A stretch of DNA of 32,607 bases from Agromyces albus (lineage in GTDB: Bacteria > Actinomycetota > Actinomycetes > Actinomycetales > Microbacteriaceae), in the NCBI RefSeq assembly GCF_004134825.1, contig NZ_SDPN01000044.1, positions 1 to 32,607 on the forward strand, given 5' to 3'. Each line of letters starts with the position of its first letter. Position 1 is the stretch's first letter. Below the pieces are notes generated by a model that was given only the letters and a program-made list of their open reading frames with translations, was not told the origin of the DNA and did no database searches. Positions 8,459-15,366 of the stretch are shown piece by piece. Both the position numbers and the translations under genes were made by a program.

Positions 8459-9385
8459 TCATCCTTTGAAGGCGCCCGACATGAAGCCGCGCACGTAGTG
8501 ACGTTGGAGGATCAGGAAGAGGAGGATGCACGGCAGCGCGAGCACGACGACGCCGGCTTCGGTGGCGCCGTAGTCGACGACCCCCTGCACCTGCACCCGG
8601 AGGTTCGCGACGGCGAGCGGCAGCGTCATCCGGTTCGTGTCGTTGATGAGGATGAGCGGTGCGAAGAAGTCGTTCCACGCGGCGAGGAACGCAAAGAGGC
8701 CCACGGTGATGAGGCCGGGCTTCACAGCCGGGATCAGCACCCGCCACAGCGCGCCGAAGGTGGAGCATCCGTCGACCATCGCGGCCTCGTCGAGCTCGCG
8801 CGGGATCGACTCGAACGAGATGCGCATCATGAAGGTCGAGAACGGCAGCTGGAACATCGTGAGCACGAGCGCGACGCCCACGAGCGAGTTCGAGAGGCCC
8901 ACGATGTTGAGCAGCACGTAGAGCGGAATGAGCAGCGTCGCGTACGGCACCATGAGGATCGCGAGCGTCGCGAGGAACAGCACGTCTTTGCCGGGGAACC
9001 GGAACCGCGCGAACGCGTACCCGCCGAGCAGCGACACCGCGAGGGTGAGCACCACCGTGAGCAGCGAGACGAAGACCGAGTTGCCGAGGTAGACCCAGAT
9101 GCCGGCTTGGTAGTTCGCGAGGGTCAGGTAGTTGCCGATGCCCCAGCCGTCGACCTGGTTGGTGCCCGCTCGCGGCGCCACCGACGAGATCGCCGTCCAG
9201 ATCAGCGGATAGAGGAAGATCACGGCGAGCCCGCCGGTCAGGACCCAGCCGGGCGTGCGCAGGGCGATGCCCGCGAACGAGGTCGGCGAGTGCTTGCGGG
9301 CGACGCGATGGGCTCCGCGCTGGCCGCTGTTCGCGGCATCCGTCACGATCGACCGCGTCGAGTCGGGGGCGGTGTCGATGCTCAT
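8459..9385 (-). CDS. Sugar ABC transporter permease, MalG type (locus A)
   Basis: A 308-residue CUT1-family inner-membrane permease with six predicted helices. The cytoplasmic EAA loop reads EAAMVDGCSTFGALWRVLIPAVKP, slightly longer than here quoted in databases as EAA...G.........I.LP; it docks the ATPase. It would pair with the upstream permease to form the channel. The ATG shares one base with the upstream stop (TGATG), showing translational coupling. No ATPase gene is present in the operon, so it presumably uses a shared MsiK-like ATPase encoded elsewhere. Confidence 0.93.
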   Translation of the reverse strand: MSIDTAPDSTRSIVTDAANSGQRGAHRVARKHSPTSFAGIALRTPGWVLTGGLAVIFLYPLIWTAISSVAPRAGTNQVDGWGIGNYLTLANYQAGIWVYLGNSVFVSLLTVVLTLAVSLLGGYAFARFRFPGKDVLFLATLAILMVPYATLLIPLYVLLNIVGLSNSLVGVALVLTMFQLPFSTFMMRISFESIPRELDEAAMVDGCSTFGALWRVLIPAVKPGLITVGLFAFLAAWNDFFAPLILINDTNRMTLPLAVANLRVQVQGVVDYGATEAGVVVLALPCILLFLILQRHYVRGFMSGAFKG

Positions 9386-10338
9386 CAGTCCTCCACCTTG
9401 CGGCCGAATGCGCGGATCTGCGCGATGTTGATCACGACGAGGGCGAGCAGCACGATCACCGAGAGCGCCCCGGCGACACCGAGGTCGTTCGGGCCTTGGA
9501 ACGCCACGCTGTAGATGAGCTGCACGACGGTGATCGTCGAGTTGTCGGGGCCGCCCTTCGTGAGGATGTAGAACTGCTCGAACGCGAGCAGCGACCCCGT
9601 GACGCACAGCACGGTCGTGAGCGCGAGCGTCGGCTTGAGGAGCGGAAGCGTCACGTCGCGGAAGGTCTGCCAGCGGGAGGCGCCGTCGATGCGGGCCGCC
9701 TCGTAGACGTCTTCGGGGATGCCCTGCAGGCCCACGAGCATGAGCAGCATGTAGAACCCGGCGTAGCGCCAGACGATGAGGAAGATCGTCGACCACAGCG
9801 CCCCGTCGGGCGTGCCGAGGAACGTGAAGCCCCACGACGTCATGAGGTCGGCGAACGGCCCCGCGATCGGCGAGTAGATCACGTAGAAGAGGAGCGAAGC
9901 GGATGCCAGGCCGAGGGCACTCGGGATGAGGAACGAGGTGCGCAGCAACCCCTTCCAGCGGCTCGATTCCTGCACGATCAGGGCGAGGCCGAGGCTCAGC
10001 GCGAGCAGGATGATCGTCGTGAGCACCGTGTACTTCAGCGTGAAGACGACGGAGTCCATGAAGAACCGGTTCGAGATCGCGTCGCTGTAATTCTCGGGGA
10101 AGTTCACGCCCTGGTTGCCGCTCAGCAGCGGCCAGTCGGAACCCGACATCTGCAGCACGAGCACGAGCGGCAGCACGAAGAGCAGCAGCACGAAGAGCGT
10201 GGTCGGCGTTGCGTAGAGCCAGCCGGCGAGCGCACCGTGGGTGCGGCGTCCGCGGCGGCCCCTGCGGCCGAGGCGGCGCGATTGCGGCCCGTCGGGCGGC
10301 GCGGCTGGGGATGCCGTGGTGTGGAGCGTGGCAGTCAT
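9385..10338 (-). CDS. Sugar ABC transporter permease, MalF type (locus A)
   Basis: A 317-residue CUT1 permease with a basic, Arg/Gly-rich N-terminal tail (residues 20-33) before six predicted membrane helices. The EAA motif is EAARIDGASRWQTFRDVTLP. It forms the heterodimeric channel with the downstream MalG-type protein and receives substrate from the lipoprotein encoded upstream. A strong hairpin lies between it and the binding-protein gene, which probably lowers permease expression relative to the binding protein. No strong Shine-Dalgarno is seen close to this ATG. Confidence 0.92.
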   Translation of the reverse strand: MTATLHTTASPAAPPDGPQSRRLGRRGRRGRRTHGALAGWLYATPTTLFVLLLFVLPLVLVLQMSGSDWPLLSGNQGVNFPENYSDAISNRFFMDSVVFTLKYTVLTTIILLALSLGLALIVQESSRWKGLLRTSFLIPSALGLASASLLFYVIYSPIAGPFADLMTSWGFTFLGTPDGALWSTIFLIVWRYAGFYMLLMLVGLQGIPEDVYEAARIDGASRWQTFRDVTLPLLKPTLALTTVLCVTGSLLAFEQFYILTKGGPDNSTITVVQLIYSVAFQGPNDLGVAGALSVIVLLALVVINIAQIRAFGRKVED

Positions 10339-10365
10339 GGGGTGGAGCCTTTCAGAGGGGCGGGT

Positions 10366-10398
10366 GGCCGGCACCCGGGGTCGAGCCGGGTGCCGGCC
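10366..10398 (-). terminator. Intercistronic hairpin between binding protein and permeases
   Basis: A perfect 13-bp stem (GGCCGGCACCCGG / CCGGGTGCCGGCC) with a 7-nt loop begins 13 bases after the binding-protein stop and ends 28 bases before the permease start. As the genes run in one direction, the likely role is partial termination or mRNA 3'-end protection, giving more binding protein than permease, as in other sugar operons. Confidence 0.65.
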
Positions 10399-10411
10399 GG
10401 TCGTCGTCGAG

Positions 10412-11704
10412 CTACTGCGAGAGCACCGCGGTGATCTCGTCGTTGTCGGCGTCGACGGATGCCCCGTCACCGAGCACCGCGTTGCGCACGAGCGTGAGCC
10501 ACGGGCTGTTCGGCGCGTTGAACGCCTGCTGGAAGTTGATCGCCACGGGGGTGTCGCCGGCTCCGGCGACCTCGTTGATCGTGACGAGGCGCGGGTCCTT
10601 CTCGGAGAACTCGTTGTTCGCGAGGTCGGCGCGGGAGACCACGTCGTTGTTCTTCGCGAGCACGCCGACCTGCGCGTCTTCCGACATCATCCAGTTCAGG
10701 AAGTTCCAAGCCTGCGCGGCCTTCTTCGAGTCCTTCGAGATGCCGAGGCCATCGCCACCGACGAAGGTCGATGCGCCGCCCTCAGGACCGGGGATGCCGG
10801 CCACACCGGCGTCGAACGGCGTCGACGAGAGCAGCGTCGCCGGGTAGAACATGAGTCCGACCTTGCCCTCGGTGAAGCCCGCGGTCCACGTGGGGCCGGC
10901 TTCGTCCTGCGAGGAGGGCAGCACTGCGCCGGAGTCCCAGAGGTCCTTCCAGATGGAGTACATCTCCTTGGCGGGGTCGCTCGCGAGCATCGACTCGGTG
11001 CCGTCGTCGGAGAGCACCTCTTCGCCGTCGGCCCACATGCTCGGGAACCACGTGAAGACGAGGCATCCGCCGCAGTTCAGGCCGGTCGCCGTGCCGTACG
11101 TGTCGGGCTTGTCGAGCGCCTGGATCGCCTTCGCGGCATCCGCGAACTCCTGCAGGTTGGCGGGGGCGACCTCGGGGTCGAGGCCGGCCTCGACGAAGAG
11201 CTCCTTGTTCCAGAACATCATCGAGAGGTCGAGCACGAACGGCAGCACGTGCGCCTTGCCGTCGAGAGTGCCGGCCGAGAGGTGGCCCGCGTTGATCTCG
11301 TCCTTGAAGTCCAGGCCGTCGATCTGGGAGGAGATGTCCTGGAAGAGGCCCTGCTCGACCCAGTTCGGCACGTAGACGATGTCGGCGGCGAAGAGGTCGG
11401 GCAGGCCGCCCGACCCTGCGGCTGCGCCGACCTTCGCGACGTAGTCGTCGTTCGGCACGACGGTGAGCTCCACCTGGTTCTCGTGGGAGTCGTTGTACGC
11501 CCCGACGAGGAGCTTCGCTTGCTTCTCGAGCGGAGCGCGAGTCCAGAGGGTCAAGGTCGAGCCGTCGTCGACGCCCTCGGCGCCGGCGTCGGTCAGGCTC
11601 GAGGCGGGCTCCTCGGCGCTGGCGCATGCGGCCAGCCCCACGAGCAGTGCGCCGGCGGCGAGCACACCGAGTGCTCGCGTCGTCCGGCGATTCATGCGTG
11701 TCAT
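10412..11704 (-). CDS. Sugar-binding lipoprotein of ABC transporter (locus A)
   Basis: A 430-residue family-1 extracellular solute-binding protein. The N-terminus MTRMNRRTTRALG is basic, followed by a hydrophobic stretch and the lipobox LAAC, so the mature protein is a membrane-anchored lipoprotein on the outer face. The body has typical binding-protein wording (LTLWTRAPLEKQAKLL, AGTLDGKAHVLPF, GLGISKDSKKAAQAWNFLNWMMS). The ligand is not readable; the linked GH127 enzyme suggests an arabinofuranose-containing oligosaccharide. The ATG at 11704 is preferred because GAGGAG lies 6 bases upstream; the frame extends much further upstream, but that part is antisense to the LacI gene. First gene of the operon, divergent from LacI. 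Confidence 0.93.
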   Translation of the reverse strand: MTRMNRRTTRALGVLAAGALLVGLAACASAEEPASSLTDAGAEGVDDGSTLTLWTRAPLEKQAKLLVGAYNDSHENQVELTVVPNDDYVAKVGAAAGSGGLPDLFAADIVYVPNWVEQGLFQDISSQIDGLDFKDEINAGHLSAGTLDGKAHVLPFVLDLSMMFWNKELFVEAGLDPEVAPANLQEFADAAKAIQALDKPDTYGTATGLNCGGCLVFTWFPSMWADGEEVLSDDGTESMLASDPAKEMYSIWKDLWDSGAVLPSSQDEAGPTWTAGFTEGKVGLMFYPATLLSSTPFDAGVAGIPGPEGGASTFVGGDGLGISKDSKKAAQAWNFLNWMMSEDAQVGVLAKNNDVVSRADLANNEFSEKDPRLVTINEVAGAGDTPVAINFQQAFNAPNSPWLTLVRNAVLGDGASVDADNDEITAVLSQ

Positions 11705-11791
11705 GTGGATCTCCTCTATCTCGTCGTTGAGCGGACTCAGTGAGTCCGGGTGCACTTGGCAGTCGAACGTCGGGTGTCGCTGTCGAAAGTT

Positions 11792-11807
11792 CCGAAATGC
11801 CTTTCGG
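11792..11807. promoter_or_regulatory. Inverted repeat at the locus A transcription start
   Basis: CCGAAA-tgcc-TTTCGG is a perfect 6-bp inverted repeat just downstream of the predicted -10 of the binding-protein promoter, so a protein bound here would cover the transcription start. It is a candidate operator for the neighbouring LacI regulator, although its centre lacks the CpG usual in that family. Confidence 0.4.
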
Positions 11808-11808
11808 C

Positions 11809-11838
11809 ACGCTACTCTGGCGAAGTACGTGCCGTCAA
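11809..11838 (-). promoter_or_regulatory. Promoter of the locus A binding-protein operon
   Basis: On the minus strand TTGACG (11838-11833) and TAGCGT (11814-11809) are separated by 18 bases, a good match to a housekeeping sigma promoter. The transcript would begin about 100 bases ahead of the binding-protein ATG. Confidence 0.55.
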
Positions 11839-11848
11839 GACAATCTTC

Positions 11849-11862
11849 CGGTAACGTTTCAG
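11849..11862. promoter_or_regulatory. LacI-type operator candidate
   Basis: CGGTAACGTTTCAG is an imperfect palindrome (5 of 7 pairs) centred on a CpG, the usual form for LacI-family sites. It lies just upstream of the -35 box of the operon and 19 bases ahead of the lacI-type ATG, so it could mediate both autoregulation and operon control. Confidence 0.45.
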
Positions 11863-11881
11863 CCACGAGAGGGGGCCACGC

Positions 11882-12910
11882 ATGGCACGAGCTGAACACC
11901 CCAGCGGTCGGGCGGCGACCCTCAGCGATGTCGCCCGCATTGCGGGCGTCTCGCTCGCCACGGCCTCGAAGGCGATCAACGGCCGTGACCAGGTGGCGCC
12001 CGCCACGCGCCGGCGGGTCATCGAGGCGGCCGAGCAGATCTCGTTCACGCCGAACGAGCTGGCTCGCAGTCTCATCGCGGGCCGCACTGGCACCGTCGGC
12101 CTCCTGACGAACGACCTCGAGGGCCGGTTCGTCATCCCCATCCTCATGGGCGCGGAAGACGCCTTCGGCGCCGGCCAGGTCAACGTCTTCCTCTGCGATG
12201 CGCGCGGCGATGCGATCCGTGAGCAGCACCAGCTGAAGGCGCTCCTCAATCGCCGCGTCGACGGCATCATCGTGGTCGGCCGGCAGACCGACCCGCGCCC
12301 CTCGCTCGGCCACGACCTCCCCGTGCCCGTCGTCTACGCCTATGCGCCGTCGGATGACCCGACCGACGTCTCGGTCACACCCGACAACGTCGCGGGCGGG
12401 CGGATGGCGCTCGAGCACCTGCTCGCGTGCGGGCGACGGCGCATCGCGCACATCAGCGGCGACCCGGCCTACGCGGCAGCACAGGATCGGGCCGTCGGCG
12501 TTCGCGAGGCCCTCGCCGACGCCGGCCTCGAGCTCGTGGGCGACGTCATGTTCGCCGACTGGTCGGAGCACTGGGGCCGCGACGCCTCGGCCATGCTCCT
12601 CGCGCAGCATCCCGACATCGACGGCATCGTGTGCGCCTCAGACCAGATCGCGCGCGGCGTGCTCGACACCCTCCGCGACCTCGGCCGGCGCGTGCCCGAA
12701 GACGTCGCGGTCATCGGCTACGACAACTGGGAGATCCTCGCCACGAACTCGCGGCCCGAGCTCACGAGCATCGACGCCAACCTGCAGCAGCTCGGCCGAG
12801 CCGCCGCGAGGCGCGTCTTCGAGGCGATCGACGGCATCGAGGGCGACGCCGGCACGCACGCGCTGCCCGTGCGGCTCGTGATCCGCGGATCGACGATTCC
12901 ACGGCGCTGA
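11882..12910 (+). CDS. LacI family transcriptional regulator (locus A)
   Basis: A 342-residue LacI/GalR regulator. Residues about 12-65 form the helix-turn-helix and hinge (LSDVARIAGVSLATASKAIN, then NELARSLIAG), and the rest is a periplasmic-binding-protein-like sensor domain with the usual C-terminal GYDNWEILATNSRPELTSID segment. It would bind a sugar released by transport or GH127 action and control the divergent operon. GAGAGGGGG lies 7 bases before the ATG. Two palindromic candidate sites are found in the shared intergenic region. The protein is intact and of normal length. Confidence 0.94.
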   Translation: MARAEHPSGRAATLSDVARIAGVSLATASKAINGRDQVAPATRRRVIEAAEQISFTPNELARSLIAGRTGTVGLLTNDLEGRFVIPILMGAEDAFGAGQVNVFLCDARGDAIREQHQLKALLNRRVDGIIVVGRQTDPRPSLGHDLPVPVVYAYAPSDDPTDVSVTPDNVAGGRMALEHLLACGRRRIAHISGDPAYAAAQDRAVGVREALADAGLELVGDVMFADWSEHWGRDASAMLLAQHPDIDGIVCASDQIARGVLDTLRDLGRRVPEDVAVIGYDNWEILATNSRPELTSIDANLQQLGRAAARRVFEAIDGIEGDAGTHALPVRLVIRGSTIPRR

Positions 12911-13071
12911 CGCGCTCGACATGCGCGTGCCGGCGCGACAACCCGGTTACGCACAGGATCGCAGCAGCAACGAGCGAGGGAATTGTCTGCGATCTGACTC
13001 GAACGACCCTTGCACTCGGTATTCTTCGGTATCGGGTCGGCCCGCGGCGCGATCGTGTTCTGGGGGACGAA

Positions 13072-14250
13072 ATGATCCGTTGCGACACTCGTGTCATGAA
13101 CACCTCGAGCAACACTCACTCCCGGCGGCCCTCGCCGCTTATCATGATCGCTCTCGTCGGGAGCATGGGTTTTCTGTCTGGATGCGGTTCCATTTCGCCG
13201 ACACCCTCGACGGGGACTGACGAGTGGGTGCTGCTCGGTCCTGGTTCCGACTCGACGATCTCCGTCGAGGGTGGCGCCGAACTCATGGACGGCACACTTT
13301 CACTTGACGGACAGACTGGTTTCGCAAAGACCTCCGCGCCCGAGGGATTCCGCACGACCGAGAGCTTCACCGCATCCGCATGGGTCTCGGTGGCCGCAGA
13401 CTTCGGGCCTTTTGCGACCGCCATCTCGCAGATCGGCGACGTCGCTGGCAGCTTCTACCTCGGCCTCGCCGATGGTGCATTCGCGTTCAGCATGAAGGAC
13501 GCTGACACGAACGACGACGGACATACGTATCGCGCTGTTGGGGCTCCCGCGGGCGCATCGCAGGACCGATGGGTTCATCTCGCCGGCGTATACGACGCCC
13601 AGGCGTCCACCATGACCCTGTACGTCGACGGCGAGGAGGAGGCATCCGAGGCATTCGGCGACCCAATTCAGGTGGATGGCGATGTCGTGATAGGTGGAGC
13701 GCAGTCGCACGGGAACGCGAGCGACTTCTGGGGCGGAGCTGTGACTGCGGTTGAGCTGCGACCAACGGCGATGACGGCGGATGAGATCGGCGCGATCGTC
13801 GACGACACACGTCCCGAGGGTGCACCCCCCACCCGACCGGTTGATGCATCAACGTACGGCGAAGGTGTCCTGGACGGGACCTGGGACTCCGCGTTCACAC
13901 CTGACGAGCTCGCACTGATCCAGGAGGACCTAGAAACCGAATCCGGAATGAGCCCACTCACCTCCACGCGACTCGGATTCTCTGGGCCCCGGTGGTGGCT
14001 GGGGTTCATGTTCGGCGATGAACTCTGGCTCCTGAACGGGGTGCCCGAAGGTGATGGCGGCGTCTTCACGATCGACGGCGACGTCCTGACGACGGACAAC
14101 GGCCACGACGTCCTCACGTACACATGGTCACTCGACGGAAACCGCCTCGCACTCACTCTCGTCGGCTGCGATGGCCGACCGTGCGACGACATGGAGCGCC
14201 TCATGACAGAGCGCACGTTCACGCGGAGTGGAACCGACGCGACGTACTGA
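13072..14250 (+). CDS. LamG-domain lipoprotein with unidentified C-terminal domain
   Basis: A 392-residue exported lipoprotein. A basic N-terminus is followed by a hydrophobic stretch and the lipobox LSGC (Cys38). Residues about 45-230 form a LamG/concanavalin-like domain (SFTASAWVSV, RWVHLAGVYD, MTLYVDGEE, MTADEIGAIV), a fold that binds carbohydrate or protein. Residues about 245-392 form a second, Trp-rich beta domain (LDGTWDSAFTP, PRWWLGFMFGDELW, TYTWSLDGNRLALTLVGC) resembling a lipocalin-like sheet that I cannot name. GGGGGA lies 4 bases before the ATG at 13072; an alternative ATG is at 13096. Third-position GC is lower than in the flanking sugar genes. It may serve surface glycan recognition, but a link to the neighbouring loci is unproven. 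Confidence 0.82.
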   Translation: MIRCDTRVMNTSSNTHSRRPSPLIMIALVGSMGFLSGCGSISPTPSTGTDEWVLLGPGSDSTISVEGGAELMDGTLSLDGQTGFAKTSAPEGFRTTESFTASAWVSVAADFGPFATAISQIGDVAGSFYLGLADGAFAFSMKDADTNDDGHTYRAVGAPAGASQDRWVHLAGVYDAQASTMTLYVDGEEEASEAFGDPIQVDGDVVIGGAQSHGNASDFWGGAVTAVELRPTAMTADEIGAIVDDTRPEGAPPTRPVDASTYGEGVLDGTWDSAFTPDELALIQEDLETESGMSPLTSTRLGFSGPRWWLGFMFGDELWLLNGVPEGDGGVFTIDGDVLTTDNGHDVLTYTWSLDGNRLALTLVGCDGRPCDDMERLMTERTFTRSGTDATY

Positions 14251-14363
14251 GGGCGGACTCTGGTCGGGGAGTCTGCAGCTCGCAATTCTGTCGCAAGCTC
14301 GAGGAGCTCGGCTCGTAGAGGGTCGAGTCCCGGTCAGTCATCGCGGTCGTTCTCGGTGCGGTC

Positions 14364-14394
14364 GCGGGAGCTCCGCACCATGCGGATCTCCCGC
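14364..14394. terminator. Terminator downstream of locus B (and of the LamG lipoprotein gene)
   Basis: A 14-bp stem (GCGGGAGCTCCGCA / TGCGGATCTCCCGC, one mismatch) with a 3-nt loop begins 10 bases after the aldo/keto reductase stop. The genes on either side converge, so it can end transcription in both directions. Confidence 0.72.
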
Positions 14395-14403
14395 ACGCCG
14401 TCG

Positions 14404-15366
14404 TCAGCCCTGCCACACCTCGAGCGGCGGACGCTCTGCAGCGAGCGCCGCCCACGTCTCCTCGGTGATGTGCACGTCGACGAGTTCGAGGGTGGCGTGC
14501 AGGCGCTCGACGTCGGAGATGCCCACGACGGTGGAGTGGATCCGCTCGTCGCGCATGCTGTACTGCAGCGCCGCCGCGGCCAGCGGGATGCCGGCCTCGC
14601 GGCAGATCTCGCGCATGCGATCCGCGCTTCGGATCACCTCGGGAGCCGCGGGTCCGTAGGCATAGGAGTGGGCGAACCGCGGGTCGTCGGTGAGGATGCC
14701 CGCTCCATACGGCGCCGCGTTCGTGATGCCCATGCCACGGCGGGCCGCCTCGTCGTAGAGCTGGTCGGCTGAGCGATCGAGCAGCGTCATCCGGTTGTGG
14801 TTGATGAGCGTGTCGAAGACGCCCGTCTCCACGAATTGCAGCATCAGGTCGGCCGGCCCGCCCGACACTCCGATGTTCTCGGCGAGACCCTGTCGCTTCA
14901 TCTCCACGAGCGCTTCGACCGGCCCGCCCTCCTCGGTCGCCGCCTCGAAGGTGGTGTTCTCCGGGTCATGGATGAAGAGCACGGGAACCCGGTCGACGCC
15001 GAGTCGCTCGAGGGACTGCTCGAGGCTCCGCCACATCTGCTCGCCGCTGAAGTCACCGGTCGGCACGTCGCGGTCGACCTTCGTCTGGAGCACGATCGAG
15101 TCATCCCAGATCTCGTTCCGGAAGAGGTCGCCGATGAGCTGCTCGCTGACCCCGCCCCCGTAGATGTTCGACGTGTCGACGAAGTTGATCGGGCTCTCCG
15201 CCGTCGCCACCGCGAGGTCGGCAATGCGCCGCAGCGCGGTGGGCTCGTCTTCTCCCGCGCGAACCCAGCTCGAGGTGCCGAGACAGAGCGCAGACACACG
15301 GATGCCGGTGCTCCCGTACGCGCGAATCCACTCGTCGTCACCAGGTCGCGCCGGCTGCTTCGTCAT
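14404..15366 (-). CDS. Aldo/keto reductase, aldose dehydrogenase-like (locus B)
   Basis: A 320-residue aldo/keto reductase with the complete catalytic tetrad: Asp64 and Tyr69 in FVDTSNIYGGG, Lys96 in LQTKVD and His133 in LFIHDP. The wording resembles the group containing D-threo-aldose 1-dehydrogenase and L-fucose dehydrogenase, which oxidise free sugars to lactones with NAD(P). In this operon it follows an alpha- and a beta-galactosidase, so oxidation of released galactose (or a related sugar) is a reasonable hypothesis; reduction of another carbonyl cannot be excluded. The ATG overlaps the GH36 stop by 4 bases (ATGA). Last gene of the operon, followed by a terminator. Confidence 0.88.
   Translation of the reverse strand: MTKQPARPGDDEWIRAYGSTGIRVSALCLGTSSWVRAGEDEPTALRRIADLAVATAESPINFVDTSNIYGGGVSEQLIGDLFRNEIWDDSIVLQTKVDRDVPTGDFSGEQMWRSLEQSLERLGVDRVPVLFIHDPENTTFEAATEEGGPVEALVEMKRQGLAENIGVSGGPADLMLQFVETGVFDTLINHNRMTLLDRSADQLYDEAARRGMGITNAAPYGAGILTDDPRFAHSYAYGPAAPEVIRSADRMREICREAGIPLAAAALQYSMRDERIHSTVVGISDVERLHATLELVDVHITEETWAALAAERPPLEVWQG

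Noticed and set aside
7248..8498. Plus-strand 416-codon frame opposite the GH127 gene
   Set aside because: Low-complexity Arg/Gly/Val composition and exact antisense register to a well-supported GH127; a GC3 shadow. The same applies to long frames opposite the permease, binding-protein, GH42, GH36 and UvrA-like genes.
10412..12610. N-terminal extension of the locus A binding protein up to 12610
   Set aside because: The lipoprotein signal starts at 11704 with a good ribosome-binding site; the upstream part is antisense to the LacI gene and crosses the promoter region.
12427..13071. N-terminal extension of the LamG lipoprotein frame into the LacI gene
   Set aside because: It overlaps LacI in another frame with Arg-rich shadow sequence; the signal peptide and ribosome-binding site are at 13072.
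14296..14340. tRNA-like wording (GCTCGTAGAG and GGTCGAGTCC) after the LamG lipoprotein gene
   Set aside because: D-arm- and T-arm-like bits are directly adjacent with no anticodon arm and no matching acceptor stem; not a tRNA, at most a chance or degenerate remnant.
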